A DNA stretch of 39,689 nt. It comes from Rhodospirillaceae bacterium (GTDB lineage: Bacteria; Pseudomonadota; Alphaproteobacteria; Rhodospirillales; Magnetospirillaceae). Position numbers and translations under genes: made by a program. Under the pieces are notes generated by a model. It did not search any database and was not told where the DNA came from. It saw only the letters and a list, made by a program, of their open reading frames with translations. The DNA is taken from the NCBI GenBank assembly GCA_031290545.1, contig JAITNJ010000029.1, forward strand, positions 1 to 39,689, read 5' to 3'. Shown here one piece after another: positions 36,884-39,689 of this stretch (positions are counted from its first letter, which is position 1; each line of letters opens with the position of its first letter).

Positions 36884-37348
36884 CTAGCGACCATGGTATG
36901 GTGATATTTCTTGAACTGGTGGTATCCATAAATCATTAGGTTTGGCTCCTGTTTGCCAGAAAATGTTTATTGGAATACCTCCACGTGGAAACCAATAACC
37001 ACCAATTCGTAACCATTTTGGTGATAAAACATCAACAAGACGTTTGCCAATTCTTACAGTACAATCTTCATGGAAAATTCCATAATTGCGAAAGCTTGCT
37101 ATAAACAATTTCAATGATTTGCTTTCTATTAAAAATTCATAAGGCACATAGTCTATAACAAAATTAGCAAAATCTGGTTGATGTGTAATAGGACATAATG
37201 AGGTGAACTCAGGTATAATGAAACGTACTAAATAAAGTTCCTTAAGATGAGGATTGCATACTTTTTCTAACACTGCTTGATCTGGACTTATAGGAACAGT
37301 AGTTGAACTACCCAATTGAGTCAGATTTTCATATGTGATTTCAATCAT
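36884..37348 (-). CDS. queF: NADPH-dependent preQ0 reductase
   Basis: Reduces 7-cyano-7-deazaguanine (preQ0) to preQ1 for queuosine. It is the short, unimodular QueF (154 residues). The catalytic C52 lies in [13 protein letters not shown] with D59, the NADPH motif ESKSLKLF is at 75-82, and FHEDC follows at 92-96. An AAGGGAT ribosome site lies in the 12-bp gap after tgt, so it is third in a queA-tgt-queF operon. The early genes queC, queD and queE are not in the window. Confidence 0.96.
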   Translation of the reverse strand: MIEITYENLTQLGSSTTVPISPDQAVLEKVCNPHLKELYLVRFIIPEFTSLCPITHQPDFANFVIDYVPYEFLIESKSLKLFIASFRNYGIFHEDCTVRIGKRLVDVLSPKWLRIGGYWFPRGGIPINIFWQTGAKPNDLWIPPVQEISPYHGR

Positions 37349-37360
37349 AATTATCCCTTA

Positions 37361-38488
37361 TTAAAGCTGTTCAATGTCGCCAAAAGTTTGAAGATTATAA
37401 AAATTTGTGACATAGTTAATCAAACGATCTTTAATAATAGCTTCTCGTAGATCGCTCATTAGATCTTGGTAATATTGTAGATTGTGCCAAGTCATTAACA
37501 TCAAACCCAATATTTCTTTTGAACGGGTTAAATGATGTAGATATCCTCGACTATAATTACGACAAGCTGGACAATTACAAGCATCATCTAATGGACGAGA
37601 ATCGTTTTGGTGTCGAGCGTTACGGATGTTCACAGTTCCATATCTAGTGAAGGCTTGACCTGTACGTCCAGAACGTGTTGGAATTACACAATCAAACATG
37701 TCAATGCCACGTTGAACACAGCCAACTATGTCTGATGGCGTGCCAACACCCATTAAATATCGTGGCTGATCTTCTGGAAGACTTGGTGTAATAATAGAGA
37801 GAATTCTAAACATTTCTTCTTGACCTTCACCAACTGCCAATCCACCGATTGCATAACCATCGAAATTAATGTTACGAAGTATCTCTATTGATTCTTTTCG
37901 TAAGTCTGGATAGATACTACCTTGAACAATACCAAATATTCCATAACCAAGACGTTTTACGAAAGCTGAATGTGATCGTTTTGCCCAACGCATTGATAAA
38001 TGCATTGATACATTAGCTATTTTTTCGCTTACAGGAAATTCTGTACATTCATCGAATGACATGGTTATATCTGAATTTAGATTGTGTTGAATTTTTACGG
38101 AAAGTTCTGGTGTTAAGGTATGATTGCTACCATCTATGTGCGATTGAAAAATTACACCATTTTCGGTTATTGTTCGAATCTTAGCCAAGCTCATTACTTG
38201 AAATCCACCTGAATCCGTTAGAATAGGTCCTGGCCAATTCATAAAACGGTGTAATCCACCGAATCGTGATATTCGTTCTGATGTAGGGCGTAGCATTAGG
38301 TGATATGTATTTCCTAAGATGATATCTGCTCCAGTTAAGGCTACTGACTCCGGCATCATTGCTTTAACCGTACCACATGTTCCTACAGGCATAAATGCTG
38401 GTGTAAGAATGCTACCATGTGCTGTTTGTATTTTACCGATACGGGACAATCCAGATTTTCTTAGTAATTGAAATTTAAAAATGTTCAT
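37361..38488 (-). CDS. tgt: Queuine/preQ1 tRNA-ribosyltransferase
   Basis: Exchanges guanine-34 for preQ1 in tRNAs with a GUN anticodon. Active-site Asp is D92 in [11 protein letters not shown]; the second Asp is in [30 protein letters not shown] marks the substrate pocket, and zinc is held by the Cys of [17 protein letters not shown] with a downstream His. The ATG at 38488 overlaps the queA stop (ATGA) and matches the family; a TTG at 38506 would extend it. The length is 375. Confidence 0.97.
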   Translation of the reverse strand: MNIFKFQLLRKSGLSRIGKIQTAHGSILTPAFMPVGTCGTVKAMMPESVALTGADIILGNTYHLMLRPTSERISRFGGLHRFMNWPGPILTDSGGFQVMSLAKIRTITENGVIFQSHIDGSNHTLTPELSVKIQHNLNSDITMSFDECTEFPVSEKIANVSMHLSMRWAKRSHSAFVKRLGYGIFGIVQGSIYPDLRKESIEILRNINFDGYAIGGLAVGEGQEEMFRILSIITPSLPEDQPRYLMGVGTPSDIVGCVQRGIDMFDCVIPTRSGRTGQAFTRYGTVNIRNARHQNDSRPLDDACNCPACRNYSRGYLHHLTRSKEILGLMLMTWHNLQYYQDLMSDLREAIIKDRLINYVTNFYNLQTFGDIEQL

Positions 38489-39528
38489 CTGATTATTTCT
38501 TGACAATGCAGTAAAGATGTATCTCCGTAGGAATAAAAACGGTAGTTATTTTTGATAGCATGATTGTATGCTAATTTCATTCGATCTAGACCTGCAAACG
38601 CAGAAACAAGCATGAACAAAGTAGATCTTGGTAAATGAAAATTTGTCATTAATAAATTTACAATACGAAATCTATAACCTGGAGTAATAAAAATATTTGT
38701 TGTACCGTCGAATGGACATAAGCGTCCGTCTTCTTTTGTAGCACTTTCTAGTAGTCGTAATGTTGTAGTTCCAACAGCTATTATGCGATGACCATTATCA
38801 CGTGCTAAATTTATTCGTCCAGCTACAGCAGCAGAAATATATCCACGTTCCGGATGCATTTTATGATAGTTAGTATCGTCTACTCTGACTGGCAGAAAAG
38901 TTCCAGCTCCAACATGTAGGGTTAATGTTTCGCGATGAACGCCACGTTGATCTAATGCTGTTAATAGATTTTCAGTAAAATGTAATCCGGCAGTTGGTGA
39001 AGCTATAGCTCCTGGGGAAAGTGCATAAATTGTTTGATAATCAATACGATCATGTTCGTCAGCCCCATGCGGTCGTTTGATATAGGGCGGTAATGGTATT
39101 TCTCCATAATTTTTCAAAGCATCATTTAGAGCTACGTCATCACGATCGAAAAGTAATAAAATTTCTCCATAATTGCTTTTTTCTATTATTTCAGCACTAA
39201 AGTCTTTAGTAAATTGCACACGATCACCGATAATTAACTTTTTTGATTGTTTAGCAAAAGCCCACCAACAATTGTTTCCGATTGATTTATGCAATGTTAC
39301 AGAAATATTAAGAGTATCTCGTTTTCCTTTGAGACGTGCTGGAATTACCATGGTATCATTAAATACCATAAGATCACCAGGCATGAGTAATGTTGGAAGA
39401 TCGCTGACAACATAATCAATTAAATTTTCCGATGTAACATTCAAAAGTCGAGCTACATCTCTAGGACGAGCTGGTCTTTTAGCAATTACTTCGTTAGGTA
39501 GTTTAAAATCAAATAAATCAACTCTCAT
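38485..39528 (-). CDS. queA: S-adenosylmethionine:tRNA ribosyltransferase-isomerase
   Basis: Adds the ribosyl unit of SAM to preQ1 in tRNA, giving epoxyqueuosine. Family blocks are [29 protein letters not shown] at the N-terminus, [33 protein letters not shown] and [18 protein letters not shown] [18 protein letters not shown] near the C-terminus. The length of 347 is standard. The ATG at 39528 has no clear ribosome site. It is first in the queA-tgt-queF group, whose promoter should lie in the 160 bp to the window end. QueG/QueH, which finish the pathway, are not seen. Confidence 0.97.
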   Translation of the reverse strand: MRVDLFDFKLPNEVIAKRPARPRDVARLLNVTSENLIDYVVSDLPTLLMPGDLMVFNDTMVIPARLKGKRDTLNISVTLHKSIGNNCWWAFAKQSKKLIIGDRVQFTKDFSAEIIEKSNYGEILLLFDRDDVALNDALKNYGEIPLPPYIKRPHGADEHDRIDYQTIYALSPGAIASPTAGLHFTENLLTALDQRGVHRETLTLHVGAGTFLPVRVDDTNYHKMHPERGYISAAVAGRINLARDNGHRIIAVGTTTLRLLESATKEDGRLCPFDGTTNIFITPGYRFRIVNLLMTNFHLPRSTLFMLVSAFAGLDRMKLAYNHAIKNNYRFYSYGDTSLLHCQEIIR

Positions 39529-39689
39529 AATTGAAAATTATTAGCATTTTTAATTAGTAATTGAAATATAAAGAATTACTTCCAACTATATCATTTTCAC
39601 AATTGCTTTTAATTATAATCATGATACATTGTGTTTGCCGGTTAGCCGGATATGGAACTAAACGTCTTACAGAATAAGCGATGCGGACC

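Noticed and set aside
36720..36929. Minus-strand 69-codon frame between the methyltransferase relic and queF.
   Set aside because: Overlaps the tail of the plus-strand relic, which has clear family motifs, and shows no motif of its own.
39601..39689. More GC-rich end of the window with CCGG-TTAG-CCGG and a frame starting at ATG 39653 (MELNVLQNKRCG).
   Set aside because: Too short and cut by the window edge; it folds into no clear tRNA and the frame matches no family I know.

Overview
The window is an AT-rich piece of an alphaproteobacterial chromosome. It is gene-dense in some stretches, but it also has gene-poor spacers and at least two gene relics with stops and frameshifts. Several gene orders are typical of free-living Alphaproteobacteria: smr / mltA / Tim44-like, secB opposite dnaQ-coaE-aroE, rho near mnmE-mnmG-parA-parB-holA-lptE, pyrB-pyrC'-plsY, and queA-tgt. 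Genes that often sit in these blocks are not seen here: fxsA, maf, ppsR, hemE, rsmG, leuS, dprA and topA. AT richness, missing neighbours and relics together suggest a host-associated lineage in genome reduction that still makes histidine, pyrimidines and queuosine. A Rhodospirillales-like symbiont such as Candidatus Endolissoclinum is a guess from style only.

Layout. 1-852: partial outer-membrane beta-barrel gene (minus strand) with a long palindrome before it. 853-1419: pgsA. 1420-2877: no convincing gene. 2878-4891: ubiE and asd. 5153-8605: HIT protein with hisE, hisF, hisA, hisH and hisB on the minus strand. 8836-12219: Smr protein, a secreted phospholipase-D-type nuclease, mltA and a Tim44-like gene. 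12561-15236: secB, then dnaQ, coaE and aroE. 15237-15954: AT-rich spacer with DnaA boxes, proposed as oriC. 15955-24564: hemH, rho, (qor opposite), mnmE, a parS site, mnmG, parA and parB. 24592-33166: holA, lptE, menA (plus), plsY, pyrC', pyrB, glyS and glyQ. 33454-36780: small membrane protein, hsdM relic, pyrC, pyrE and a methyltransferase relic. 36884-39528: queF, tgt and queA.

How the parts fit. The aroE and hemH genes diverge from the proposed origin, and parS with parAB lies about 5 kb to its right, as expected for an origin-proximal segregation locus. The pyrB-pyrC' pair (pyrC' lacks the first metal-binding His pair), the intact class II pyrC and pyrE give three steps of UMP synthesis. 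The queA-tgt-queF cluster covers preQ0 reduction, insertion into tRNA and conversion to epoxyqueuosine. Long AT-rich palindromes with 2-bp centres sit just upstream of the porin-like gene, secB and glyQ; their role is unknown.
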